A stretch of DNA of 64,000 bases. It comes from Tetrahymena thermophila SB210 (lineage: Eukaryota > Ciliophora > Oligohymenophorea > Hymenostomatida > Tetrahymenidae). The notes beneath the pieces are model-generated. The model was not told the DNA's origin and ran no database searches. It saw only the letters and a program-made list of their open reading frames with translations. Both the position numbers and the translations under genes were made by a program. Location of the stretch: NCBI RefSeq assembly GCF_000189635.1, contig NW_002476512.1:1302001-1366000 (forward strand), given 5' to 3'. Of the stretch, positions 1 to 12,700 are shown in pieces; position 1 is the stretch's first letter, and every line of letters begins with the position of its first letter.

Positions 1-860
1 TGAAGAATTTATTATAGGAAGAAGGAAAAGGTATTTGAAAAATAAGTAAAAAGTATTCAGTAATAGATTCTTTTAATTCAGGTTTATTTTAGATTTGCTT
101 TAACGGCACAATAATTTATATTATTCTTATTATGGTCTATAAATTATTTATCTTTTTTTATTAATAAATAATACGACTCATCCTTTGATTAAATTACCAA
201 AGAAATTATCAATCAAATATTTAGCTTCGATGATTGAATGCTTATTATGGATTTTAATTCTAAATATACTAAGACTTATGGTTAGAATAATTACCATAAC
301 TGATAGACAGATTTAATAATTAATATCAAAAAGAATAAATATCATAAAATTGAGTATGGATGGATGATTTAATTAATTTAGAGAAAGACCTACTAGTTCG
401 TTCTTTAAAATGCTAAACCAATTAAACCTATTAATGAAACTATAAATAGTAGCATTTATTTAAATATTGAAAAATAAATAAAGGTATTTAAATTGCCTCA
501 TTTAATTGAATTCATTATAAAATATTTGTAAATTTATATTGATTATTGGTATGAAAATTAATAAAAAATCACATTTAATATAGATAATTCAATCTCATAA
601 TAACTAAAAGAAATGGTAACAAATTTAATATATATATATTATGACAAAAAAATATTAATCGAAATCTATATGCAAATTAATTTTGTGATATTAAAACTTA
701 ATTTCTAAGAATGAGTAAGTACGCAAATTAAGTAATATTTTTTGTATTTATTTGCCTGTGAATAATTAATTAATTATTAGAAATCGAAAGTTTGTTTGAT
801 TAAACAATAATTTAAAACAAGAAGGAGATTCTTTTTATATATTTATAGCTGTTCAATTGA
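1..860 (+). other. Possible 3' part of a membrane/RGS-like gene, broken or unresolved
   Basis: In the ciliate code, + frame 1 gives coding-like stretches: a hydrophobic segment around 109-170 (FILFLLWSINYLSFFI) and a polar region from about 304 to 711 containing FNIDNSISQQLKEMV and ILIEIYMQINFV. The latter resembles the end of an RGS domain (INIDSxxRxxI ... FDxAQxxVYxLM). Ciliates do have receptors fused to RGS domains, but this match is by eye only. In-frame TGA codons occur near 226, at 301 and at 712, so introns, a frameshift or decay must be assumed. A GTAAGT at 715 with an AG near 780 could be an intron, followed by a short open stretch ending in TGA at 858-860. It is cut off on the left. 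It may be a pseudogene or simply intergenic sequence. Confidence 0.25.
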
Positions 861-911
861 TCTCCTAATTTTACAAGCACGTATTTGTTAAAAAGCATAA
901 CATATATTTAT

Positions 912-3900
912 ATGGTAAGACAGTAAAAAATTGAAGCTAATTATACTGTGAGATTTTAGGTTCCAACTAAAATAGAGGATGTAAAAAACATATTAATCTG
1001 CATAATCAATCTTTAAATTTTGTAAATTTGATTTATTTATAAAAGGATAAGCCTCCTTTAGAAATACATTAGCCTCATAGTTATGCAAACAATAACCTCT
1101 AAATAGTCTAAAACAAACATAATAGTAATATAACAACTGAATCAAAAGAACACTATCCCAAAGAAAATCCTTTAAATTTTGTAGAAAGCGATGATGCTGT
1201 TAATAAATAAAATAACAGCGGCGGCTCTAATAAAGATGATTCAGAAAGTAAAGTAGATGACACTTCCACAATTGTATAAATGCTTTATTTTATAAAAGCT
1301 ATAAAAATAACTAATTGTTCTTATTATATATTGACTTAGGATCGCTTGAAATACTTGTTCTCATAAAGGTAAAGCGAAGTAGATCAATTATTCTAAGAAG
1401 TAATAAAATAACATATAAACTGATTTACAGGATATGAGTTAAATTCATACATTTTAAATATATGTAGGTCACAGATAAGAGTTTGGGATTATTTGACAAA
1501 AAGTCTAAATTCAGATAAAAAATATTCAATTTTTATCACTCACTGTAATGAATTTTTAAATAAATTATTTTAATAAATGATTGATTGAGTTATTTATTTA
1601 TTTATAAAATATAATTTTCAATCCATTAATAATAATATAACCAAACTTTATAAATAAATTAAATTTTCTATTAATTTATTTAAAGGATTATGAGATTACT
1701 TTTGATTGCTGCTACTATTGCTGAAATAGTTGCTTATCTTATGTTTGACTACTCATTTAGAAACACTGGTGCAAATATGTACGATTTAAAAATTAATGAA
1801 GTCAGTGATTTTATTTAATTTATATGCAATTCTTTTTTTTCTTTGGAAATTCTTTTGGGGATTATAGCACTCGGCCTTGTTTAAGGTAAAAGCGCTCTCT
1901 TAAGATAGTTATGGAATATTGTACTTATTCTTATTTTGTTTTCTGGGTAAATAAATTATTAATATCTCACTTACTAAGCTAAGTAATAGTGGTGGTGAGA
2001 AACAAAGAAAAAAAAAATTTACTGTTTTTTTAATTAATTTATTAATTAGCTGGATATCAAGATTTAGTGTGACTACTACTGTATTCAGCATCATCAAATT
2101 TTTAAGAATTCTTACATTTTTCAGACTGTTTCCTGAGTTAACTAAGAAAGTTAATGCCTTTTTCAGTAGTTTTTAACATTTAGGAAAAACATTTTTTCCT
2201 CTAATCTGTGTAATTTTGCTTTATGCTGTAGTAGGGATGAGCTTTTTTTAAGGTCATGTAGAAAGCAGATGCAGATTAACCGAACATCCTGAACATAATT
2301 CAGATATTTGGGAAGTTGATGAATCCAATTAATATCCATGTGGAGTTCTTGAGTGTCCTAAAAATACTTTTTGCGGTAATCCAGCTGATTTTGGTTTACC
2401 ATTTAATAAAACTGAAGCAAAGCATGAAACTTTATTATTTGGGTATAACCTTTTTAATAGTATAGAATGGGCTCTCTTTGCTGTTTACAATTTTTTGATG
2501 GTAACTGGATGGGTTCAAACAACATATATGGTAAGCAAGCATCTTCTTAATTTATAGCATAATAACGTGATTTAATCAACAATTAAATAAAATAAATTCT
2601 TAAAAATTAGTTCAATGAAAATAATATTTTTAAGCATTTAAATTTACTTTAAAAATTTAGAATTAGTTAAAAATTTAGAATGATTTAAAAAAGGAATTTA
2701 AATAATTTAAAATTTATTTTAATTTTATTCTTTATTAATTAATTTATAAATTTAAAATATAGTATTGGAGAGCATAGGATAAAGCTGTTTCAGCAATATA
2801 TTTTGTTTCTTTGGTACTTTTCTTGTAAAAAATAATAATTTTGGTTAGAATTTTTTTAATTATTTTCTTTTATAAAAGATCTTAAATTATTTCAAACATT
2901 ATCTTGGCTACATTATATGAAGGTTTTATAGATGAAACATCAATCAAAAATGATAAAATTTAAAAGAAAAAAGTTGGAAAGCAATTTTCGGGCAGCGATA
3001 AAGATAGCAATCTCAATTATATTCATCAAGATAGTGGTTAGCAATTTTAAAAGAAAAATGCTGTGATCAACTTTGAGAGTGAGGAAAACGCACATAATTT
3101 AAGTGATTTAAAAATAAAAAAAGAAATCATAAATAATGCATAAAATATAATGGTTAATGATATAAATTCCGATAAGCAAGACAATTTTCATGTAGGTTTA
3201 TCCAATTCTAAGAATCCCTCCAATTATAAACAAAATAAATAATTAAGTTTAATTTACTAAGGAGAGCATAACAAATCTGATGGCTCACTTAATAAAAAGT
3301 CAAATATTTCAGTGAAGTCAGATCGAAACGATTTCAAAGAAGTCATGGCAGCCTCTCCTATTATTAAAGCTATATTTTTTTTAAATCTGCTCCTTTAGAT
3401 TGCTAATCTCTGTTTAGATAAGTAATTTTCTTGTTTCATTTATTAAAGATAATAACAACTTTTCTTTTTTGATGAATAAATAAATTTAAATAAATAAATA
3501 AATGCATTTAATTATAATAAAAACTTTTGAAAAAATAAAAAATGAATTTGTGAAATTTATTAAATTGCTAGTGAATAAATTAAAAATTATTTAAATTAAA
3601 TCATACTTACTTTTTATTGTGTTTATTTAGTACTTTAAATATTAATTTATTTAAAAATTAAATAGTCACTGGATATCTTAGAAAGCTTATATAATTCTAA
3701 ATAAGATAGATTTTGCTACAATTATTATTCTATTTTGTGAAATAATTTACATGATTGTTTTTATTGGTTTTTAAAAATTCTTTAAAGATGTTTTTAACTG
3801 CGTAGACTGTTTGGTATTTTTAGCTCATTTGACATCTTATATTTATGAAGGAGTTAACGGCTATGATATATTTAACCCTACTTTGTAAATGTTCATACTT

Positions 3901-6900
3901 ATAAGATGCACAAAAGTCTTTAGAATCTTTAAGATCTTTTTCCACTATGAATTATTCTAAAATATGACTGTCATTTTAAAAACTTACCAGTAGACCTTAA
4001 ATTCAATACCTGAATATATTATTGTTTTTTGCATATTAGTCATTCTTTTTGCACAAATAGGAAGAGAATTATTTGCTTACTCGTAGCCTCATGAGTAAAT
4101 TATTAATTTAATGAATTTTCATGTTTTATGATGTAAATAAATTTTATTTAAATTAGCGATCACCATGTATTAAGAGTTAATTTTAATACACTTCAGGATA
4201 GCTTACTAGCTGTTGTACTTATTTTTTATAATGAAGAATGGCATATTTCAATGTATAATTTTATGAGATTTGTCGGATATCAAAGTGTGATTTATTATTT
4301 AATATGCATGCTGATTGGTTGGGTGCTCTTTGTGAGATTATTTATTGCTATTTTTATTAGCCAATTCATGAAATATCTGAGAATTAATGAAAAGGAATAT
4401 TATAAGAAAAAAAATCAACTTGATACAATTGATATGATTTTCAGAAGATGCTTTTTAAGTATTTTCAATTTATGTTCAAAGAAAAATTCATCTTAAGTTC
4501 ATGCTATTCCCACAAAACTTAATTACAGTTTAGCCACAAAGATAGAAAATATCAATTAAAATGATGAATAAAAAGCTAATTAATTTTAATGCATAGAAAA
4601 TGGAATTACTGCAAGCAAATAATTTGATGATTAATACATCTCTTCAAATCCTAAACCAATATCTAACTAGTAAATAGAAAAACAAAATGCTACTTTATAA
4701 AATGAAAATGAAAGCTCGAGTGAGAGTTCAGAAAATTCTGAAGTTTAATAGGAAGATTTTTAGACTTTTAGAGTAAAAAAGAAAGCACCCACAATTATAG
4801 GAATTAGAAAAAGTGTTCATAAGCCTAATATATAAATAATAAAGATTAATGGTCAAACACATGTTAGTTTCTAATAATCATAATCTGCATTTAATACAAA
4901 TAGAGATGACTTTAACTCATCAAGACCAATTATGGAAAGTTAAAACTAAGTATTTTAAGAAAAATCTATTAACAATGGAGTGAAGTCAATTACCTCTATA
5001 CTCTAAGATGACTATATCCAACCAAAAGAAAATAAGAATGCTCCGCCACTTAACTTTTAAATTAATCAAGGTTTTTAACAATCTGATGCATTTTTATCTC
5101 CAAACTATTCTTTCAAAAAAAATAGAAATAAAAATTTTTAATTTGAGAATAAGAGTTAAGAATATGAATATCCTTAGCAAGTCAAGAAATAAAACTAACG
5201 TTAGAATAGCGATATCTAGTTGTTAGATTTTAATTTTAGTAATTAATAAACTTAGAGCAATATTTTTTAGAGTAAATAATCTATCATGACTCCAGTGCCT
5301 TCATAATCTCTTGTTCATATTGCTTAAGAAATTTATTCTTCTGAGATGGTATTTTAAAATGTATCAAACAAAGTAATGGCTAACTAACAATAAATGTAAG
5401 AAAAAAAATAGAATTAATAAAATCAAAATAATTAATAAAATAATCAAAACAATTAACAAAATAATTAAAATAACCAACAAAACCATTAAAATGGTCAAAA
5501 AAATGCTTTGGATTAAAATCATTCCACAAATCAATAATAAACTAGCTGCGAAGACATCTCCTTAAATTTATTCAGAACTGATAATAGGTTTAGATAAATT
5601 TGCTCTAATATCTCTGAAAGTAGTAAATTTGACTTTCTTATGGTTTTGACAATTATAGTTTTTGCTGGTATACTTGTATGGGATTCTCCTTTCTTAAATC
5701 CAAAAAGCATACAAAAAGATATTATCAACATTTCCTACAAAGTTTTAGCAGGAATTTTTTTGTTTCAACTTTTTATACATCTTGTTTAACATGGTTTCTT
5801 ATTTAATGGTCCACGATCTTATCTTAGAAGAAGTCTCCTTTCGATATTAGATTTTGTAACTACACTCGCAGTGTTGCTTTACATTTTAAACATCACTTCT
5901 AAATCTAATTTTGTTTTCAAGTGCATTGCTATCTTTAGAGTTATTTTTTTGTTAGCATTCCTATCAAAATATAATAAGGACATTGCATTTGCTGGTATTT
6001 AATAATTATATTTATAACAACATTATTTATATATTTATTTCAAAATAATAGGAAGATTAATGGCATACTGCTCATCAAGAATGTTTAAACTTATTATGTT
6101 TGCTATGATTTATCTTTTAATGAATGGAATCATAGCTACAAAACTATTAAAAGACTCTGGCTGGATGTGCAAGCATCTCTATTATCCCTCTTCTCATGAT
6201 ATAATATCAAAGCATGATTGCTTTGATTTAGGTGGAGATTGGATAGAATCTGCATATAACTTCAACTCTATTATAGATTCACTCTAAGTGCTATTTATGG
6301 TATAGGCATCTGAAGGATGGCTACAGATTATGCTAGATACTTTTGATTCAAACTCTTCTTAATTCTAGATAAGTTACAAATAATAAAGTATCTGGGCTAT
6401 TTTTTACATTTAATATTTCTTTATTGCTAATATATGCATCCTAAATATGTTTGTTGGCTTAATCGTAGAGTCTCTTTTAGAGTTGAATGAGCATGAAAGC
6501 GGAACTCATTCTTTGACTAAGTAACAGAAAGAGTGGTTTTTTATTAAGAAATCTATCAGAAAACTTATTCCAATTAAAAATGTAAAAAAAAAAACTATTA
6601 AATAAAAAGAAATTATTTAATTATTTTAAAAATTTAGGAATAAGAACCAAAAAATAGATTCAGACTTTTCTTTTTTAAAAATTTAGTCACTGGAAATTCT
6701 TTAAAAATATTTTTTTACTTTTTCGCTGTTTTGAATGGGGTTTCCTTTTTATTTTTTAAGAATAGGATGGATTCCGATAACATGATGGTTTTAAGTAATA
6801 AATAGATAATTTAATTAATTAATTTATTTAATTTTTAAGATTACATAAATTCTTTTTTAAACTCTATAAAATTCAAAATGAATAAAAAAATAAATTAAAT

Positions 6901-8323
6901 TTCAAGTTAATAAAAAAATATGAATGATTATTTAATTAAATAAAATTAGAGATCATAAATTTAGTCTGCTTAATTATTCTGGGTGTTGAAATTCTATGTA
7001 GGATGATTAGTTTAGGGATTTTAAGATATTTCACTATAAGCATGTGGAATAATTTTGACATTGCAGTATTGATAATAGGAATGATAAATATTGATTATTA
7101 ATTTAATCAGCATATAACTATATTCTCAAACTATTATAGAATATTTGATGGCATCTCTAAAGGTTTGCAATTGATTAGGTTAATTAGGGTTTTCAATCAT
7201 TTCTTGATCTTTAGAAAACTTCTTAATAGCTTAAATTACGCATTGTCTTCTATATTAGGAATATCATTAATTTTAATAGTCTTTCTATATACTGCCGTCC
7301 TTCTCTCTCTTAATCTCTTTCCTTATTTAAAATTTTAATCAACAATTAACGAATATGATCTAAATTTTTCAGGATTTTTCTAGGCTCTATTCTCATTCAT
7401 AAGAATAGTCACTTTAGAAATGTGGTATCTGATTCCTTTTGAGGCCTCATAAAAAATGGCTCCTAATTTTGTTTGCAGAGATGATATGTACGATTATTAT
7501 GATTTTGTTAAATACGGCTTTCAGTCTTGTGGTTCTGTCATCTCTTACCTATTCTTTTATGTTTTTTTCCTCATATTTACTCTGATTATATTAAATTTGT
7601 TTGTAGCCACTATTATCGAGTCCTATAAGGAGGCCTTTAGTGCTGATGAGTCTGCTATCAATCATTATCAACTTGATGATATTTTGAAACTATGGACAAA
7701 ATTTGATCCTTAAGGCAAAGGTTATATCAGTTATAAGGAATTTTGGTAATTTTCTAGTTAAATTGCTATTGTTTATGGTGTTAACAGTGAGGAATTCCTT
7801 GATATTGAAAACAAAAGCCAATTTCTAAAATCCCTAAATATTCCCATCTACGAAGATCCAATTGACAAAATATTCTGTTACAAATTCCATGACGTAGTTG
7901 AAAAACTCTCTAAGATATCTGTCTAAATTAAATACGGTGTTAATAAGTAAATTTTTCATTTTTTTTGCATAAAAATATTAATCATCATTAAATAATTATA
8001 GTCTTGAACCTAAAAACTTAAAATTGAGGGAATCTCTTGACAATCAATGCAAATCTAATACATTAAAATATGAAAAAAATATTAAAGAAACAGAGTTTAC
8101 TAGTGGTGATATGATACTTTTAATTGTATTGTCTAGAAAAGCAAAAATATGGAAGAGATAATATGTTTACAAGCAAAAAGGCGATACTAATATTTTTCAC
8201 ATTTAGTCTTTGTTCTAAAAAATAAAGAGCCAAAAGTAAAATTTCATAGAAATCATCAAAAAACAAATAGAAAAAGAAGAGCAAGAAGAAAAAGAAAAAA
8301 ATTCTAATATTTAAAAACAATGA
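912..8323 (+). CDS. Four-domain voltage-gated Ca2+ channel-like alpha subunit, copy 1 (Cav family)
   Basis: Pore-forming subunit of a plasma-membrane voltage-gated cation channel. A likely start is ATG 912 (MVRQQKIEANY), with introns at 981-1045 and 1274-1339. The domain I membrane part begins near 1686, and the intron splitting the codon before WIS is 1947-2049. The four filters are domain I MVTGW (T codon 2504-2506), domain II YNEEW (first E 4233), domain III ASEGW (E 6312) and domain IV TLEMW (E 7417). S4-like basic repeats are visible in domain II (IRCTKVFRIFK) and domain IV (IRLIRVF). A domain III loop carries CFDLGGDW. After the last S6 comes an EF-hand-like stretch (FDPQGKGYISYKEF) and a pre-IQ-like segment ending IKYGVN. 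The domain II-III linker has a poly Asn/Gln tract. Many introns interrupt it. The frame stops at TGA 8321, but coding-like sequence continues in other frames. The pre-S1 exon also lacks a clear donor, so copy 1 may be damaged. Family assignment is secure; exon edges at both ends are not. Confidence 0.88.
5412..5495 (+). repeat. Poly Asn/Gln-coding tract in the domain II-III linker of channel copy 1
   Basis: A run of AAT, AAC, TAA and CAA codons in the channel reading frame encodes almost only Asn and Gln, continuing into HQNGQKNALDQN. It lies in the cytoplasmic linker between domains II and III. The other three copies have Q/N-rich linkers too, but no equally pure tract was noticed. Confidence 0.7.
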
Positions 8324-9039
8324 TTAATTCAAAAAAATAAATACCAAAATATTGTAAAAACAAATTAAAAATGTAGACAAAATTTAGATTTAAGAACAAA
8401 TTGATCTAACACGAAGAACTATTTATAGCAATTTCAATAATAAATATCTTAAAATTCTTAAGATTAAAAAAATAAATTAACTTAATATTTCAAATAAAAA
8501 ATAAAAGTATGTCATTTTAAATGTATTTAGTATTCATTCTTAATAATATCTTTTAGAAATAATTAAGTCCTAAATAAAAAAACACCAAATAATTTTCGTT
8601 ATTCTCAAATAATATGACACTCTGCAAATACAAAATTTACAGTATCAGCAAAAACTAAATTTCTATAAAAGTCTTTGAATCTAATATTGTTTTTTTTATA
8701 TGTTTTTATTCTATCTTTAATTAAGATTATTCAAGAATTAAAAAGTTTTATTAAAATATGTATAACTAATCCTGTAATTAAAATATCACTAACTGAGTAG
8801 GTACAGATCGTGATATTTCATTTAATTTTTATGATTTAAAGCTAATTGAAGATTAATTAATTAATGACTAGAATTATTTCAAATATAATTAACTACCCAT
8901 CTTTAATTCCTACCATATTTTTAAGTTTATATTATAAATACAAATATTAAGCTTAAATAATGAATATTAAATTAATTTTTCTGTAACATATAAAAGCAAA
9001 TTTATAAATAAAAATTTGATAATTAATTATTATATTTGA
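8324..9039 (+). other. Coding-like tail after the TGA of channel copy 1
   Basis: After the in-frame TGA at 8321 the next frame reads as protein: KILQKQIKNVDKIQIQEQI, then DLTRRTIYSNFNNKYLKI, up to about 8506, where a GTATG donor and an AG at 8556 suggest an intron. Further on, 8807-9039 reads RDISFNFYDLKLIEDQ and ends at TGA 9037-9039. The homologous tail of channel copy 2 is long, so these pieces are probably the real C-terminal tail, separated from the main frame by a frameshift, a missed small intron or a sequence error in the A-run near 8300. The exact splice structure could not be solved. Confidence 0.4.
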
Positions 9040-9768
9040 TTTATTATTTTTATCCATTTATAATTAGTTTATTTCCCTAAATTGCTATTCAATATTTTTG
9101 AGAGAAAAAAAAAATGATATAATAGATTAAATAGTATGAAGTTTTAGAAGAAGTAATTATTAATTTTTTTATTAATATCCTTTAAATTTATAAATTTAAA
9201 AAAAAAAAGTTTATAAACTCTTCACTTTTATCTCATTAGGTTCTCCATATTAATCTGACGTATATTTAATTAAAAAATATTATCCTTATTATTATTATTA
9301 TTATTAATATTTTTTGTATATTTAACTTTCAATTTCTTTAAAAAAATAATTTTTCTAATCAAAATTATCATCTTTTTTCAATTTTTATAAAAACAAACAT
9401 TTTTTCTCTATCTTAACTTAATTTTTATTTCAATTTTTAACGATTTATTATTCATTTTTTATTATTTTATAATTTTTCTTCATTTTTTTGCTATTAACAT
9501 TTACATTTGATAAAAAAAGTTTATTTGTTTTGGATAATAATATTTTTAATTACAAAAATCAATTTAAAGCATTAAATATATTTTAATTTATTTTCCTTTT
9601 CTTTTTATTTTGTTGCTTTTTTGTCTTCTTTCTTTGTTAATTAGAGTCATCATTTTATTTTAAACTTTGGCTTTTATTATTAATTAATCTTATTACTTAT
9701 ATTTTTTCTTCTTTTTTTCCTTCTAATTAACCATTTAATTATATATTTTTTCTTCAATATTTAAAAAG
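9040..9768. other. AT-rich stretch with a decayed LRR unit
   Basis: No convincing exon was found. Around 9500-9560 the sequence matches the start of the introns found in the downstream leucine-rich-repeat array (TTTATTTGTTTTGGAT followed by ATATTTTTAATTA), so a degenerate unit lies just upstream of the first intact one. Nothing resembling a start exon is visible. Confidence 0.4.
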
Positions 9769-12700
9769 TGACAATTAAATTGGCGATATGGGTGTATCAG
9801 GCTTAGGTTCTGCTTTAAAAAATTGCATTAATCTCTCAAATTTGACACTTGACCTTTAGTAAAAACAGTTTAATAGTTTTGAATTGTGATATTTTTAATT
9901 ATAAATAGATTTAAAACAATAAAGCTCTTTTTTCTTTTACTTACTTTTTATTGTGTTTGCTTTTTTTTCTTCTTTATTTGTTAATTTAACAACTCAACAT
10001 TTTTTACTTATATTATTAATAAATCTTATTATTTCATATTTTTTCCTCATTTTTCTTTCTAATTAACTATTTAATTAAATTTGTTTCTTCAATATTTAAA
10101 TAGGTAAAATTAAATTGGCGAGGAAGGTACATCATGCTTAGGCTCTGCTTTAACAAATTGCAATAATCTCTCAAATTTGACACTTAATCTTGGGTAAAAA
10201 CAATTTATTTGTTTTGGATTATAATTTTTAATTATAAAAACTAATTTAAAACAATAAATTTCTTTTTTTCTTTTTATTATTCTTGCTTTTTTTTCTTCTT
10301 CCTTTGTTAATTTAACAACTACTCATTTTATTTTCAACCTTTGCTAATTAATCTGATAATTTATTATTATTTCTCCCTTTTTTCCTTCTAATTAACCATT
10401 TAATTATATATTTTTTCTTCAATATTTAAAAAGTGACAATTAAATTGGTGATAGAAGAATAGAAAAACTCGCACATATAAATGCACTCAGAATACATCTT
10501 AAAATTTATTTTTATTATATTTATATAAATAATTTTTATTTATTTTTAGGTATTTTCATAATTATTAATTTTTAATAATTCAATCAATATCTGATTTTTG
10601 AATATTTAATATACACCCTGTTTCCTCTTTTTCTCATTAATTCCAGAACAATTTGGTAATTTAATAACCTTTTTCTAAAAGTTTTTTTAAATTGGTGATA
10701 TGGGTGCATCGGGCTTGGGTTCTGCTTTAAAAAATTGCATTAATCTCTCAAATTTGACACTTGACCTTTAGTAAAAACAGTTTAATTGTTTTGGATTATG
10801 TGATATTTTTAATTATAAAACTAATTTAAAACAAAAAAGCTCTTTTTTCTTTTTCTTTTTATTGTGCTTTCTTGCTTTTTTTCTTTCTTTGTTTGTTAAC
10901 TTAAAAACTCATCATTTTCTATTATTATTAATTAATATATTTATTTCATATTTTTCTAATTAACAATTTAATTATTTATTTTTTCTTCAATATTTAAAAA
11001 GTAACAATTAAATTGGTGCTATGGGTGCTTCAGGCTTAGGTTCTGCTTTAGCAAATTGCATTAAACTTTCAAATTTGAAACTCTACCTTAGGTAAAACTG
11101 TTTATTTGTTTTGGATTATGATATTTTTAATTATAAAATCAAACTAATTTAAAACAAAAAAGCTCTTTTTTATTTTTATTTTTATTGCTTTTTTTTTTCT
11201 TCTTTCTTTGTTAATTTAACTAATTAATTTAGTTTCAACTTTTCATTTTATTATTAATTAATTTTATTATTTCATATTTTTCTTCTTTTTTTTACTAATT
11301 AACTATTTAATTAGATATTTTTTCTTCAATATTTAAAAAGTAACAATTAAATTGGTGCTTTGGGTGCTTCAGGCTTAGGTTCTGCTTTAAAAAATTGCAT
11401 TAATCTCTCAAATTTAACACTCTACATAGAGTAAAAAAGTTTATTTATTTTGGATTGTTATATTTTTTAAATAAAAAACTAATTTAAAACAATAAAGCTC
11501 TTTTTTCTTTTTATTGTGATTGCTTTTTTTCTTAATTTAACTCATTATTTTAGTTTCAACTTTTGCTTTTATTATTAATTAATTAATCTTATTATTTCAT
11601 ATTTTTTCTTCATATTTTCCTTCTAATTAATTATTTAATTATATTTTTTTTCTTCAATATTTTATAAGAGGTAATTAAATTGGTGATGAAGGTGTGTCAG
11701 GCTTAGTTTCTGCTTTAGCAAACTGCATTAATCTCTCTAATTTGACACTCTATCTTGGGTAAAAATAGTTTCCTTGTTTTGGATTGTGATATTTTTAAAA
11801 ATAAAACTAAGTTAAGCTCTTTTTTCTTTTTATTGTGCTCTCTTTTTTTTTACTTTATTTGTTAATTTAACTCATCATTTTACTTTCACTTTTATTGTTA
11901 ATTAATCTTATTATTTCATATTTTTTCTTTATTTTTTCATTCTAATTAACTATTTAATGATATATTTTTTCTTCAATATTTAAAAAGTGACAATTAAATT
12001 GGTGCTACGGGTGCATCAGGCTTAGGTTCTGCTTTAGCAAAATGCATTAATCTCTCAAATTTGAAAGTTGACCTTGAGTAAAAATAGTTTAGTTGTTTTT
12101 GATTGTGATATTTTTAATTATAAAAACTAATTTAAAACAATAAAGCTCTTTTTTCTTTTTCTTTTTATTGTGCTTGCTTTTTTCTTTTCTTTGTTTGTAA
12201 ATTTAACTCATCATTTTGTCAACCTTTGCTTTTATTATTAATTAATCTTATTATTTCATATTATTTCTTTGTTTTTTCCTTCTAATTAACTATTTAATTT
12301 TATATTTTTTCTTCAATATTTAATAAGGTAAAATTAAATTGGTGATGAAGGTTCATTAGGTTTAGGTTCTGCTTTAAAAAATTGCATTAATCTCTCTAAT
12401 TTGACACTCTACGTTGAGTAAAAAAGTTTATTTGTTTTGGAATGTATTAAAAAATGATACTATGAGAACACGAACCCAGTGACTGATTCTCATTAGTGTC
12501 ATTTGTTTATGTTCTTTTTCTTTTTATTGTACTTGCCTTTTTTTTTCTTTGTTTGTTTATTTAAAAACTCATTATTTTATTTTCAACTTTAACTTTTATG
12601 ATTAATTAATCTATTTATTTCATATTTTTCCCTTATAATTAACTATTTAATTATTTATTTTTTCTTCAATATTTAAAAAGTAACAATTAAATTGGTGCTA

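Noticed and set aside
3361-3420. Inactivation-gate (IFM-type) motif as in sodium channels
   Set aside because: No hydrophobic gate motif was found in the domain III-IV linkers; the linkers and filters fit calcium-type channels better.
1-8323. Bacterial or viral origin
   Set aside because: Introns, reassigned TAA/TAG codons and 24-TM channels indicate a ciliate nuclear genome.
12453-12503. tRNA gene on the - strand (GGGTTCGTGTTC resembles a T-arm)
   Set aside because: No D-arm, anticodon arm or acceptor stem of proper length could be formed; the sequence folds as one simple hairpin.
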